From: Actinomadura rudentiformis
GTDB lineage: Bacteria; Actinomycetota; Actinomycetes; Streptosporangiales; Streptosporangiaceae
Reading direction: 5' to 3'
NCBI RefSeq assembly: GCF_008923185.1
Contig: NZ_WBMT01000010.1
Span: 1 to 64,000 of the forward strand
DNA: 64,000 nucleotides
Shown here piece after piece: positions 23,439 through 31,861 of this stretch; within the stretch, counting starts at the first letter, position 1; each line of letters begins with the position of its first letter. The notes beneath the pieces were generated by a model. It saw only the letters and a program-made list of their open reading frames with translations, did no database searches and was not told where the DNA came from. A program made the translations under genes and the position numbers.

Positions 23439-24630
23439 CGGCGCGACGCGCCTGGGCGCGGTAGTGGTCGAGGACGTCCTGGCGCAGGAGATAGCCGAAC
23501 CCGGCCCGTTCCAGCCGCAGCGCCAGATCGCCCTTGGTGGCCCCGAGGGCCTCGGCGGTGGCTTCAAGGCTCCAGTCGTGGGCGGCCAGCCGGGTGAGCA
23601 GGTAGCCGCGCCTGACCTGGGCCTCGGAGAGCCGGAAGCTCTTCAGGTAGGCGATCCGCCCGTTCCCGTCGATGATCGACTCGCGGATGTGGTTCTCGCC
23701 GCGCAGGTTGAACGGGGGCAGCGAACGGGTCAGCTCGAAGCCGTGGAGATGTTGCACGGTCGCGTGCGACTCGTTCTCCTGGAAGAGGTTGCCCGCCATC
23801 ACGCCGTCGTGGAAATCCGCCCAGTCGCGCTGCAGCCGGGTCGCCTCCGCTCGCAGCTCCACCAGAGATCGGACCGCCGTGTCGTCGACGCGGCCGCCCA
23901 GGTCGGGTACGTGCAGCGTCAGGAACCCGTACTGGTACACGAGCTCGCCGAAGAGATCCTCGACCAGCGTCGGGTGCAGGGCCCGGTAGTCGTCCGGATG
24001 CGGGACGACGAAGGCGCTCGCCAGCGCGTCGGCGACGTACACCAGCACGCCGCACTGGCCGGGGTGGATCTCGAAGATCCGCAGCGCGTCCGCCAGGCCG
24101 CGCACCTGGGCTCCGGTGTAGGCCTCCTCAGAGCGCGGCGACAGGCCGTTCGCGAGCGCCCGTCTCGACCATTCGCTCCAGGCGATCTCGGGTCCGCCGA
24201 AGTGCAGCGCGAGATAGCCCTCGACCGCGACGTGCAGCGGCAGGAAGCGGAGCCGGTCCTTGGTGACGCGGCGCGCCATCCGGCGCCGCACCCGGATGGG
24301 CATGGACGGAACGATCCCTCGATCATCCTTTTCCAGCTTGGCCTTTTCCAGCTTGGCCTTGTCCCGCATCTGGGTGCCGTACGCGGCGGCGGGGGCCTCG
24401 CCGTCATCCCACCTGGCTACGAAGGCGTGTGGAATGTAGGAGATGTAGTGCGTGCCGTCACCGACGTCGACCACGGACGGCTCGTCGGCGTACACCCGGC
24501 GGTCGAGGCGCAGGTGCGGGACCGGTTCGTCCCGTACCAGCGGGACGAGCCGGACCGAGCCCCACGCCTGCGCGGGGCCGGTACGCAGGCCGCTCCGTTC
24601 CATCCAGCGCACGGGTTCCAGCCAGCTCAT
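23419..24630 (-). CDS. unknown protein with C-terminal Fis-like helix-turn-helix
   Basis: A 403-residue protein whose ATG at 24630 overlaps the TGA of the upstream vWA gene (ATGA), a sign of translational coupling. I do not recognise the main domain with confidence: a beta-rich N-terminal part (about 10-100), a helical middle, and a C-terminus (about 350-385: 'WSLEATAEALGATKGDLAL...') that reads as a Fis-type helix-turn-helix. It recalls actinobacterial proteins named ARPP, associated with RNA-repair loci, but I cannot verify that. A doubled five-residue motif, AKLEKAKLEK, comes from an exact 15-bp duplication. Confidence 0.55.
   Translation of the reverse strand: MSWLEPVRWMERSGLRTGPAQAWGSVRLVPLVRDEPVPHLRLDRRVYADEPSVVDVGDGTHYISYIPHAFVARWDDGEAPAAAYGTQMRDKAKLEKAKLEKDDRGIVPSMPIRVRRRMARRVTKDRLRFLPLHVAVEGYLALHFGGPEIAWSEWSRRALANGLSPRSEEAYTGAQVRGLADALRIFEIHPGQCGVLVYVADALASAFVVPHPDDYRALHPTLVEDLFGELVYQYGFLTLHVPDLGGRVDDTAVRSLVELRAEATRLQRDWADFHDGVMAGNLFQENESHATVQHLHGFELTRSLPPFNLRGENHIRESIIDGNGRIAYLKSFRLSEAQVRRGYLLTRLAAHDWSLEATAEALGATKGDLALRLERAGFGYLLRQDVLDHYRAQARRAVSGGGR
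24327..24356. repeat. exact in-frame 15-bp tandem duplication
   Basis: CCTTTTCCAGCTTGG occurs at 24327-24341 and 24342-24356 without mismatch, adding five codons to the 23419-24630 gene. Confidence 0.95.
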
Positions 24631-26048
24631 GAGGGCTCCACAAAACGTGCCACTCGTTCGTCGAGGTGCGCCCGCAGCTCGCCGAGGCCGACCCTGCCCT
24701 CGGCGAAGCGCGCCAGCTCGACCAGCGCGGGCAGGTCCTCGGCGTCGCGGATGCCGGCCGTGGGCACGGTCGGCGCGATCCTGCGCACGTCGAAGTCGTC
24801 GGCGTCGTAGACGGGGTTGAGGTGCGTGACCGCGACGCGGCGGCCGGGATCGAGGCGTGTGCGCCAGACCCGGAGGACCTCCGCCGCCAGGCCCGGCGGG
24901 GCGTTGTCCCAGCCGTCGGACACGATGACCAGCCGGTCGGGGCCGGTGTCGAGGCCGTCCAGGATGCGCTCGCCGAGCGGCGTCGGGCCGTACGGGTAGA
25001 GCAGGAGCGGGTCGGAACGGCCCGAGGTCCACAGCGGAACGTACTCTCCGGCGAGCGCCTCCAGCAGGAAGTGCCCGGCGAGCGCGACGGCGAGAGGCCG
25101 CCGCTTCTTCTGGGCGGAGCCGGTGGTGGAGAAGCTGTCGTCCAGCACCGCCGCCACCTTGCCCCAGGTGCCCGCGAGGCCGCTGGCCACGCGCCGCGCC
25201 GACGTGCGCAGCGCGGCGGTCAGCTCGGCACGGCGCTTCACGCGCTCGTCCAGCGGGAGCGCCAGCACGTACGTGGCGAGCCGCGTGAGCGGCATCGTCG
25301 TCAGGTCGGCGGCGACGGCCTCGATTCCCCGGCGCCGCGCGTTCTCTTGCAGGCCGAGGCGTTCCCGCCGGGTCAGCCGCGGTTCGATGCGTTCAAGGAA
25401 GACCGCGCGCGGGATACCGTGCTTCGCCGCGAACCCCTCGGCGACCGTGTAGGGCAGGTCGTACAGCGCGCCGTGCTCGTAGTGCGCGCGCCGCCAGGCC
25501 TCGAAGATCGGGGTCTGGAACGCCCGGCTCGTGTGCGGCGCGAACAGGAAGGCACCGGTCTCGTCGTCCAGATCGAGGTGCGCGTGCCGTACGGCGGCCT
25601 TCACGGCACCGCGGTACTTGACGGCGTCGAACGCAGGGTCGGGGCGGGCGGCGAGCCAGTCCCGCATGATGGCGCGGGTGCGCCGGTTGTTGACGCCCGC
25701 GCGGCGCAGGTCGCGGAAGAGCCCGTAGACGCGCTGCGGGGGCAGCAGCGCCAGGCGGCGGGCGATGATCCGGCCCTCGGACCGGCGCTGGTCGGCACCG
25801 GCCGCCGCCGCGTGCTCCAGAAGGTTGCGCACGATGATGGCGGCGTTGTGGTCGTTGATGTCCAGCGCCAGGCTCGCGGCGTACAGGTCCCGGTAGTTGT
25901 GGAGCATGTACGCGTGCAGGAAGTTCAGGGAGAGCCGCTGCTCCCCTTCGTGGTGACGGAACTCCCGCTGGCCGGTGGACGTGATCGCCGCGTTCACGAA
26001 CATCAGCACGTCCTCGCAGGCGATCAGGTCCGCGAGTGTCTCGGTCAT
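24627..26048 (-). CDS. vWA-domain protein with helical N-terminus, TROVE/Ro60-like layout
   Basis: A 473-residue protein from ATG 26048 (GGAAG upstream). Residues 1-290 are helical and rich in Arg/Leu, with 'LLEHAAAAGADQRRSEGR' and 'RVYGLFRDLRRAGVNNRR' segments like the HEAT-type ring of Ro60. Residues about 295-440 are a von Willebrand A domain with an intact metal site: D303-x-S305-x-S307 ('LDDSFSTTG') and 'IVSDGWDN' with D378. Ro60/TROVE proteins bind misfolded or Y-type RNAs. RNA binding is inferred from layout only. It is coupled to the downstream unknown gene, so the two products probably work together. Confidence 0.6.
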   Translation of the reverse strand: MTETLADLIACEDVLMFVNAAITSTGQREFRHHEGEQRLSLNFLHAYMLHNYRDLYAASLALDINDHNAAIIVRNLLEHAAAAGADQRRSEGRIIARRLALLPPQRVYGLFRDLRRAGVNNRRTRAIMRDWLAARPDPAFDAVKYRGAVKAAVRHAHLDLDDETGAFLFAPHTSRAFQTPIFEAWRRAHYEHGALYDLPYTVAEGFAAKHGIPRAVFLERIEPRLTRRERLGLQENARRRGIEAVAADLTTMPLTRLATYVLALPLDERVKRRAELTAALRTSARRVASGLAGTWGKVAAVLDDSFSTTGSAQKKRRPLAVALAGHFLLEALAGEYVPLWTSGRSDPLLLYPYGPTPLGERILDGLDTGPDRLVIVSDGWDNAPPGLAAEVLRVWRTRLDPGRRVAVTHLNPVYDADDFDVRRIAPTVPTAGIRDAEDLPALVELARFAEGRVGLGELRAHLDERVARFVEPS

Positions 26049-26070
26049 GGCCTTCCGCAGTCCGATGTCC

Positions 26071-26116
26071 GGAGTCGGGGGTCGGGGGTCGGGAGTAGGG
26101 GAGTCGGGGGGTCGGG
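26071..26116 (+). repeat. G-run tract with quadruplex potential
   Basis: Six runs of three to six G separated by TC, AGTA or AGTC lie within 46 bases, in the region just upstream of the vWA gene. The pattern meets the usual G3+N1-7 rule for an intramolecular quadruplex on the + strand, the template strand for that gene. It is built from repeated GTCGGGG-type units. Confidence 0.7.
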
Positions 26117-26273
26117 CGCCGGCCGGGGAAAGGGGGCACGAGCTGCGAATGATCGCTGTACAGGCGGTTTCCGGAAGTCGCACCGGAGTCCCGCGGCCGG
26201 CACTCCGCACCGTAGCAGTGGAGATCACCGCCGCCCAGCGCATTTTCGCGGCCGACTCGTGGGCCGGTGGGGG

Positions 26274-26924
26274 TCAGGGGGCCTTGGACGGATGTGACCT
26301 GGCGGCGTCGCGTTCGTTCGCGAGGCGCCGGGTCTCCTCCGACACCGGTGCGGCCAGGATCGCCGCCACGACGTCGATCAGGTAGCTGGTGAAGAGCCGG
26401 TCGTCGGTGTGCGGCCCGGAGCGGGCGCGGCGGGCCAGCTCGATCGACGCGGACCGGATCGCGGTGAACCTCCGGTGCAGCCGGGCGGCGTCGGCCTCCA
26501 TCAGCGGCTCCACCAGCGCTCTCCAGCGGCACAGGCTGTCGGAGGGATCGTCGAGTACGGCGGCCGGAACGACGGGGGCGGGCCGGTTGACGACCTCTGC
26601 CCAGAGCTGCAGGAAGTCACGTCCTGGCTGGTCGGCCAGTTGTGCGGCCAGCGGCCGGACGAGCGCCGCCGCCAAATCGCGGACGCCGCCGCCTGCCGCC
26701 TCGTAGGCGTCGAGCAGGGCATGGCGGCGGGCGTCCACCTCGGGCACGTGCCGGGCGAAGATGGCCTTGATGATCCCGGCGTGGCCGGTGAAGTGGTACT
26801 GCACGGCGGTGGCGTTGCGGGCCCCGGCCGCCTGGTTGATCTCGCGGAGGCTCACCGCGTCGAGGCCGCGTTCGGCGTAGAGGCGGAGCGCGGCGTCGAG
26901 CAGGCGTTCCCGGGTGTCGTTCAC
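26274..26924 (-). CDS. TetR-family transcriptional regulator
   Basis: A 216-residue TetR protein. Residues 5-50 hold the DNA-binding helix-turn-helix ('TRERLLDAALRLYAERG', 'VSLREINQAAG', 'AVQYHFTGHAGII'); the rest is a ligand-binding helical domain. It starts inside the stop codon of the acyl-CoA dehydrogenase gene (ATGA, 26921-26924), so it is co-transcribed with it. It probably controls that operon, and perhaps the divergent kinase gene, in response to an acyl-CoA ligand; this is inference. Confidence 0.88.
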   Translation of the reverse strand: MNDTRERLLDAALRLYAERGLDAVSLREINQAAGARNATAVQYHFTGHAGIIKAIFARHVPEVDARRHALLDAYEAAGGGVRDLAAALVRPLAAQLADQPGRDFLQLWAEVVNRPAPVVPAAVLDDPSDSLCRWRALVEPLMEADAARLHRRFTAIRSASIELARRARSGPHTDDRLFTSYLIDVVAAILAAPVSEETRRLANERDAARSHPSKAP

Positions 26925-28234
26925 TCGTTCCCCAGCGCGTGTTCGAGGGCCTCCGCGTAGTGCTCAAGGACCTCGGCGTGGCGTTCGCGGGCCGCCTCGC
27001 GCCGCGTGGGCAGGTGGGCGGTCGGCCAGAGGCCCTTGACGGGCTCGTAGTCGCGCAGCACCTGGCGCGCCACGGTGATCTTGTGGACCTCGGTGGGGCC
27101 GTCGGCGATCGCCAGCGCCTCGGCGCCGAGCAGCATCTTGGCGAACGGCATCTCGTTGGAGACGCCGAGGGCGCCGTGGAGGTGCATGGCCCGCTGGACG
27201 ACGTCGTGCAGGACCTTGGGCATCGCGGCCTTGACGGCGGCGATGTCCTTGCGGACCTTCCTGTAGTCCTGGTGCTTGTCGATGAGCCAGGCGGTGCGCA
27301 GCACCAGCAGCCGGAACTGCTCCATCTCGATCCAGCTGTCGGCGATCTTCTCCCGGGTCATCTGGAGCTTGGCCAGCGGGCCCCATCGTGTCTCCCGTGA
27401 CACCGCCCGTTCGCACATCATGTCGAAGGCCTTGCGCACCTGCGCGATCGTGCGCATCGCGTGGTGGATCCGCCCGCCGCCGAGGCGGGTCTGGGCGATC
27501 ACGAACGCGCCGCCCTCCGTGCCGAGCAGGTGGCCGGCGGGCACCCGGACGTCCTCGTAGCGGAGGTAACCGTGCGAGCCCTCGCGCTCCCCGGCCACGC
27601 CGACGTTGCGGACGATGGTCAGGCCGGGCGTCCCGGCGGGCACGATGAACATCGACATGCCCTCGTACGCGCTCACCTCGGTGTCCGTCACCGCCATCAC
27701 GATGATGAAGCTCGCGTGGCGCGCGTTGGAGGAGAACCACTTCTCGCCGTTGATCACCCACTCGTCGCCGTCGCGCACCGCCCGCGTGGTGAACAGGGTC
27801 GGATCGGCACCGCCGTGCGGCTCGGTCATCGAGTAGGACGAGGAGATGTCGCCGTCGAGCAGCGGGCGCAGATAATGCTCCTTCTGCTCGGGGGTGCCGA
27901 ACTGAGCGAGGATCTCCGCGTTGCCGGAGTCGGGCGCCTGGCACCCGAACACCGAGGGCGCCCAGCGGGACCGGCCGAGGATCTCGTTCAGCAGGGCCAG
28001 CTTGACCTGGCCGAATCCCTTGCCGCCGAGCTCGGGGCCGAGGTGGCAGGCCCACAGCCCGCGATCCTTCACGCGCTGCTGGAGCGGCTTGACGATCCCC
28101 TTGTGGCGCGGGTCGGCCTTGTCGTACGGATCACCGAGGACGAGATCCAGCGGTTCGACCTCGTCGCGGACGAACGCGTCGGCCCAGTCGAGCAGTGCCT
28201 GGTAGTCGGGGTCGGTCTCGAAATCCCATGCCAT
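26921..28234 (-). CDS. acyl-CoA dehydrogenase
   Basis: A 437-residue FAD-dependent acyl-CoA dehydrogenase. ATG 28234 has GAGGAGG upstream. 'SYSMTEPHGGADPT' is the FAD/substrate signature in the middle domain, and 'LHGALGVSNEMPFAKML' with 'IADGPTEVHKI' the C-terminal FAD-contact segments. It introduces a double bond alpha-beta to a CoA thioester. Divergent from it, 156 bp away, is an APH-type kinase; human ACAD10/11 fuse these same two activities to process hydroxyacyl-CoAs. Co-transcribed with a TetR gene. Confidence 0.92.
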   Translation of the reverse strand: MAWDFETDPDYQALLDWADAFVRDEVEPLDLVLGDPYDKADPRHKGIVKPLQQRVKDRGLWACHLGPELGGKGFGQVKLALLNEILGRSRWAPSVFGCQAPDSGNAEILAQFGTPEQKEHYLRPLLDGDISSSYSMTEPHGGADPTLFTTRAVRDGDEWVINGEKWFSSNARHASFIIVMAVTDTEVSAYEGMSMFIVPAGTPGLTIVRNVGVAGEREGSHGYLRYEDVRVPAGHLLGTEGGAFVIAQTRLGGGRIHHAMRTIAQVRKAFDMMCERAVSRETRWGPLAKLQMTREKIADSWIEMEQFRLLVLRTAWLIDKHQDYRKVRKDIAAVKAAMPKVLHDVVQRAMHLHGALGVSNEMPFAKMLLGAEALAIADGPTEVHKITVARQVLRDYEPVKGLWPTAHLPTRREAARERHAEVLEHYAEALEHALGNE

Positions 28235-28390
28235 CGCGGGCCTCCTCGGATGTCCGATGATTCGATAATCCATTCCCATGACTTCTTAATGCAACTGCAT
28301 GAAACGTGTTTCGCCGCCGCCCGCTCGTTCGCCCAGCGCAAGTCAGCTGTTACTCTCCGGTAGAACCACGTTCTTCGAGGGGGACCGACC

Positions 28391-29449
28391 GTGGAGCAGA
28401 TCGACCCTGCGCTCGTGGACTTCGACGTCCTTGCCCGCTGGATGGACGAGCAAGGCCTGCCCACCGGCCCTTTCGAGGACGTCACCCTGCTCAGCGGAGG
28501 CACCCAGAACGTGCTGATCCGCTTCCGCAGGGGCGGCGAGGGCTACGTCCTGCGCCGTGGCCCCCAGCACCTGCGCTCACGGACCAACGACGTCCTCCGG
28601 CGTGAGGCCCGCGTGCTCTCCGCCCTCGACGGCACCGACGTCCCGGCACCCCGCGTGCTCGCGGCATGCCCGGACGAGTCCGTGATGAACGGCGCGGTCT
28701 TCTACCTCATGACGCCTGTTGAGGGATTCAACGCCACCGTGTCGCTCCCCGAGCCGCACGCGTCCGATCCTCAGATGCAGCGCGAGATGGGCTTGAACGC
28801 CGCCCGTGCCCTCTCCGCCCTCGGTGCGGTCGACCACGCCGCCGCCGGGCTCACCGGCTTCGGCAAGCCCGAGGGCTTCCTGGAACGCCAGGTCGGCCGC
28901 TGGATGTCGGAACTGGAGTCGTACAACTCACTGGACGGCTATCCGGGCCCCGACATCCCCGGCCTGGACAAGGTCGCGACCTGGCTCGACGACAACCGGC
29001 CGGTGACGTGGCGTCCCGGCATCATGCACGGCGACTACCACCTGGCCAACCTCATGTACTCCTTCGACGGCCCGCAGGTCGCGGCGATCGTGGACTGGGA
29101 GATGTGCACGATCGGCGACCCGCTCCTCGACCTCGGCTGGCTGCTGGCGACCTGGCCGGAGCCCGGCGACGCGAGCACGTCGCTCGCCGGGCCCCTGGGC
29201 GACGGGGGCGCTCTGCCCGCCACCGCCGACCTGGTCACCGCCTACGCCGAACGCGCCGGCGCCATCGCGGGCCGCGACCTGTCGGCCATCACCTGGTACG
29301 CCGTGCTGGCGTGCTTCAAGCTCGGCATCGTCCTGGAGGGCACCCACGCCCGCGCCTTCGCAGGCAAGGCCTCCAAGGAGACCGGCGACCTGCTCCACGG
29401 CATCACCCTGGGGCTCTTCCGGAGGGCCCAGGCGTTCATCGCGAGCTGA
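28391..29449 (+). CDS. APH-type phosphotransferase (LvaA/ACAD11 kinase-like)
   Basis: A 352-residue kinase of the aminoglycoside phosphotransferase fold from GTG 28391. Catalytic loop 'MHGDYHLANLM' is near 216-226 and the metal-binding 'IVDWEMCTIGDPLLDLGW' near 240-257. Neighbours decide the role: kinases of this type next to or fused with acyl-CoA dehydrogenases phosphorylate 4-hydroxyacyl-CoA, as LvaA does in levulinate catabolism. Antibiotic resistance is therefore the less likely reading. It shares a divergent promoter region (28235-28390) with the dehydrogenase. Confidence 0.8.
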   Translation: MEQIDPALVDFDVLARWMDEQGLPTGPFEDVTLLSGGTQNVLIRFRRGGEGYVLRRGPQHLRSRTNDVLRREARVLSALDGTDVPAPRVLAACPDESVMNGAVFYLMTPVEGFNATVSLPEPHASDPQMQREMGLNAARALSALGAVDHAAAGLTGFGKPEGFLERQVGRWMSELESYNSLDGYPGPDIPGLDKVATWLDDNRPVTWRPGIMHGDYHLANLMYSFDGPQVAAIVDWEMCTIGDPLLDLGWLLATWPEPGDASTSLAGPLGDGGALPATADLVTAYAERAGAIAGRDLSAITWYAVLACFKLGIVLEGTHARAFAGKASKETGDLLHGITLGLFRRAQAFIAS

Positions 29450-29452
29450 TCG

Positions 29453-30190
29453 CTACTGGTCCCTGGTGAGCCGCCAGTATCCGTGCGGGTTGAAGAAGAA
29501 GTCGTCGTCCTCGTAACGGTCACACGGGTGCTGGCTGAGGACCCACCGCGGAGCGTCCTCGCTCACGCGGAAACCTTCACCGTCCGACAGGTGCTGACCG
29601 CGTTCCTCGGTGAGCATGTACAGGGCGAGGGCGTCGATCAGCTTCCTGGCCTCCTCGGGTCCGGCGTCCACGACTTCGATGTCGGGCTGGCTGAGGAGAT
29701 GCATGCCGCAGCTGAAGTGGAGTGAGCCGTCGACGATCGGCCTCTTCACCCAGGCGAAGTAGAGGGGGACTGAATTGTCGTCGGCCGCGGCCAGGTCGTC
29801 CGCCATTTCGAGCCATCGGTCCCGGCCGTGGGCCAGGCCGTTGCTCTCGTTCTTGACGGCGGTGGCGCCGGACCGGAGGAGTTTCGCGGTCAGCGCGAGC
29901 AGGAGCTCCGAGACGAGGGGGCCCATCCCGGGCAGGATCGGGCGGGACAGGATGTAGGCGACCGTGTCGTGCGACTCGACGGCCTCCCAGTCGGCGTCGG
30001 TGAAGGACGCCTCCGCGGCGGAGGCGCGGAACGCACCGGGCATGCGCGGGTCCGGCTCGGCTTCGGAGTATTCGGGGTCGAACTCGAAACCTGCCTCTTC
30101 AGCGATGCTCTCGACGGCGTCGAGGTCGAGGCCGGTGCCGAGGACGCAGATGACGTGGCGGGGGGTCACCATAAGTTGATCTTCGATCAT
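29453..30190 (-). CDS. DUF4261-like protein of unknown function
   Basis: A 245-residue cytosolic acidic protein. The C-terminal half ('GMHLLSQPDIEVVDAG', 'ALYMLTEERG', 'NPHGYWRL') follows the pattern I associate with DUF4261 proteins, which are often found in polymorphic toxin or immunity contexts. No toxin gene adjoins it. Start 30190 (ATG) is preferred; ATG 30172 is possible. Convergent with the kinase gene, three bases apart. Confidence 0.5.
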   Translation of the reverse strand: MIEDQLMVTPRHVICVLGTGLDLDAVESIAEEAGFEFDPEYSEAEPDPRMPGAFRASAAEASFTDADWEAVESHDTVAYILSRPILPGMGPLVSELLLALTAKLLRSGATAVKNESNGLAHGRDRWLEMADDLAAADDNSVPLYFAWVKRPIVDGSLHFSCGMHLLSQPDIEVVDAGPEEARKLIDALALYMLTEERGQHLSDGEGFRVSEDAPRWVLSQHPCDRYEDDDFFFNPHGYWRLTRDQ

Positions 30191-30366
30191 CCGCCGAACC
30201 CTACAGGGCGATGTCGTGGTCGGTGGGCGGGATTCCCGATTCGCCGAGCGCGAGGTCGGTGCCGAAACGGTGGTCCAGGCAGGCGTGGAGGAGCTCCATC
30301 CGTTCGTCGGCACGGGCATCCGCGATGGTCTCCAGATCTCCTGGACCCAAGAACGCTCGACCCCTT

Positions 30367-30410
30367 GTAGTACTACGTATTGTCGTACTACGTTCCGTCG
30401 TATACGTCGA
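30367..30410 (+). promoter_or_regulatory. tandem 15-bp repeats upstream of the cytochrome b gene
   Basis: GTACTACGTATTGTC (30370-30384) is followed directly by GTACTACGTTCCGTC (30385-30399) and a degenerate third copy starting GTATACGTCGA. The array opens with a 10-bp palindrome GTAGTACTAC (30367-30376). It ends about 20 bases before the cytochrome b start codon and is distinctly AT-richer than its surroundings, so it looks like a multi-site operator or promoter element. Confidence 0.6.
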
Positions 30411-30430
30411 CTCGCCCGGGGGTGAGGAAG

Positions 30431-31861
30431 ATGCCGGCGACGGCACGCGCCGCGGAGGCGCTCGACCAACGGCTCGGCGGTGCCGCGTTCGCCCGGCGCG
30501 CGATCCGCAAGGCCTTCCCCGACCACTGGTCGTTCATGCTCGGCGAGATCGCGCTCTACTCGTTCGTCGTGCTGCTGCTCTCAGGTGTGTTCCTGACGTT
30601 CTTCTTCAAGCCGAGCATGGCCGAAGTGGTCTATGACGGCTCGTACGCGCCGCTGCGCGGGACGGAGATGAGCGAGGCGTACGAGTCGACGCTGCACCTC
30701 AGCCTCGATGTGCGCGGCGGGCTGCTCATGCGGCAGGTCCACCACTGGTCGGCGATCGTCTTCGTCGCGGCGATCCTCGCCCACCTGCTGCGGGTCTTCT
30801 TCACCGGGGCGTTCCGCAAGCCGCGCGAGCTCAACTGGCTGCTGGGGTTCACGCTCTTCACGCTGGCGATGGCGAACGGGTTCACCGGCTACTCGCTGCC
30901 CGACGACCTGCTCTCGGGCACCGGCATCCGCCTCATCATCGGCGCGGTCCAGTCGATCCCGCTCGCCGGCACCTACATCAGCTTCTTCCTGCTGGGCGGC
31001 GAGTTCCCCGGGACGGACCTGATCCCGCGTTTCTACATCCTGCACGTGCTTCTCGTGCCGGGGTTGATGCTGGCCCTGGTGCCGGTGCACGCGATCATCC
31101 TGCCGTGGGTGCAGAAGCACACCGACTTCCGGCGCGGGCGCAGCACCGAGAAGGCCGTGGAGGGCAAGCCCTTCTTCCCGGTCTTCATGGCCAAGACCGG
31201 CGCGTTCTTCCTGTTCGTCACCGGCGTGACCGTGCTGCTGGCCACCTTCTTCCAGGTCAACCCGATCTGGCAGTACGGGGCGTACTCCCCCACCGCCATC
31301 AGCGCCGGGTCGCAGCCCGACTGGTACCTGGCCTTCGGCGACGGCGCGCTGCGGCTCATGCCGGGCTGGGACATCACGTTCGCCGGGCGCACCCTCGCCA
31401 TGGGCGTGCTCGTGCCGCTGCTGGTGATCACCGTCTTCTTCACGGGGCTCGCGCTGTACCCGTTCCTGGAGGCGCGCTTCACCGGCGACCGGGCCGTGCA
31501 CCACATCCTCGACCGGCCGCGCGACGCCGCGACCCGTACGGGCATCGGCGTAGCGGGGATCGTGTTCTACGGGATCCTGTGGGCCGCCGCGGGTAACGAC
31601 GTCCTCGCTGAGACCTTCCATCTTTCGCTGTTCGCGACGACGTGGTTCTTCCGCATCGCGGTGCTGGCAGGGCCGGTGATCGCGTTCGAAGTCACCCGGC
31701 GGATCTGTCTCGGCCTCCAGCGGCGCGACATGCTGCTCCTGAAGCACGGCATCGAGACAGGCGTCATCGTCCGCGAGATGTCCGGCCGCTACGCAGAACG
31801 CACCCGGCCAGTGCCTGAGGAGGCCAAGGCCGCGCTCGAACGAGGCGTCGTCAGGCATTAA
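30431..31861 (+). CDS. qcrB: solitary cytochrome bc complex b subunit (QcrB family)
   Basis: A 476-residue membrane protein from ATG 30431 (GAGG upstream). It has the b-type helices with heme-ligand His pairs in 'RQVHHWSAIVFVAAILAHLLRVF'-type and 'HVLLVPGLMLALVPVHAII'-type segments, and a C-terminal part with further helices. Full actinobacterial QcrB is about 540 residues and normally sits in a qcrCAB operon next to cytochrome oxidase genes. Here neither the Rieske (qcrA) nor the cytochrome c (qcrC) gene is adjacent, so this is an extra copy, perhaps conditionally expressed under the upstream repeats. The terminal residues are charged and cytoplasmic. Confidence 0.85.
   Translation: MPATARAAEALDQRLGGAAFARRAIRKAFPDHWSFMLGEIALYSFVVLLLSGVFLTFFFKPSMAEVVYDGSYAPLRGTEMSEAYESTLHLSLDVRGGLLMRQVHHWSAIVFVAAILAHLLRVFFTGAFRKPRELNWLLGFTLFTLAMANGFTGYSLPDDLLSGTGIRLIIGAVQSIPLAGTYISFFLLGGEFPGTDLIPRFYILHVLLVPGLMLALVPVHAIILPWVQKHTDFRRGRSTEKAVEGKPFFPVFMAKTGAFFLFVTGVTVLLATFFQVNPIWQYGAYSPTAISAGSQPDWYLAFGDGALRLMPGWDITFAGRTLAMGVLVPLLVITVFFTGLALYPFLEARFTGDRAVHHILDRPRDAATRTGIGVAGIVFYGILWAAAGNDVLAETFHLSLFATTWFFRIAVLAGPVIAFEVTRRICLGLQRRDMLLLKHGIETGVIVREMSGRYAERTRPVPEEAKAALERGVVRH

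Noticed and set aside
28391..29449. Aminoglycoside resistance gene
   Set aside because: The APH fold is clear, but the acyl-CoA dehydrogenase context points to hydroxyacyl-CoA kinase; no resistance-specific residues could be verified.
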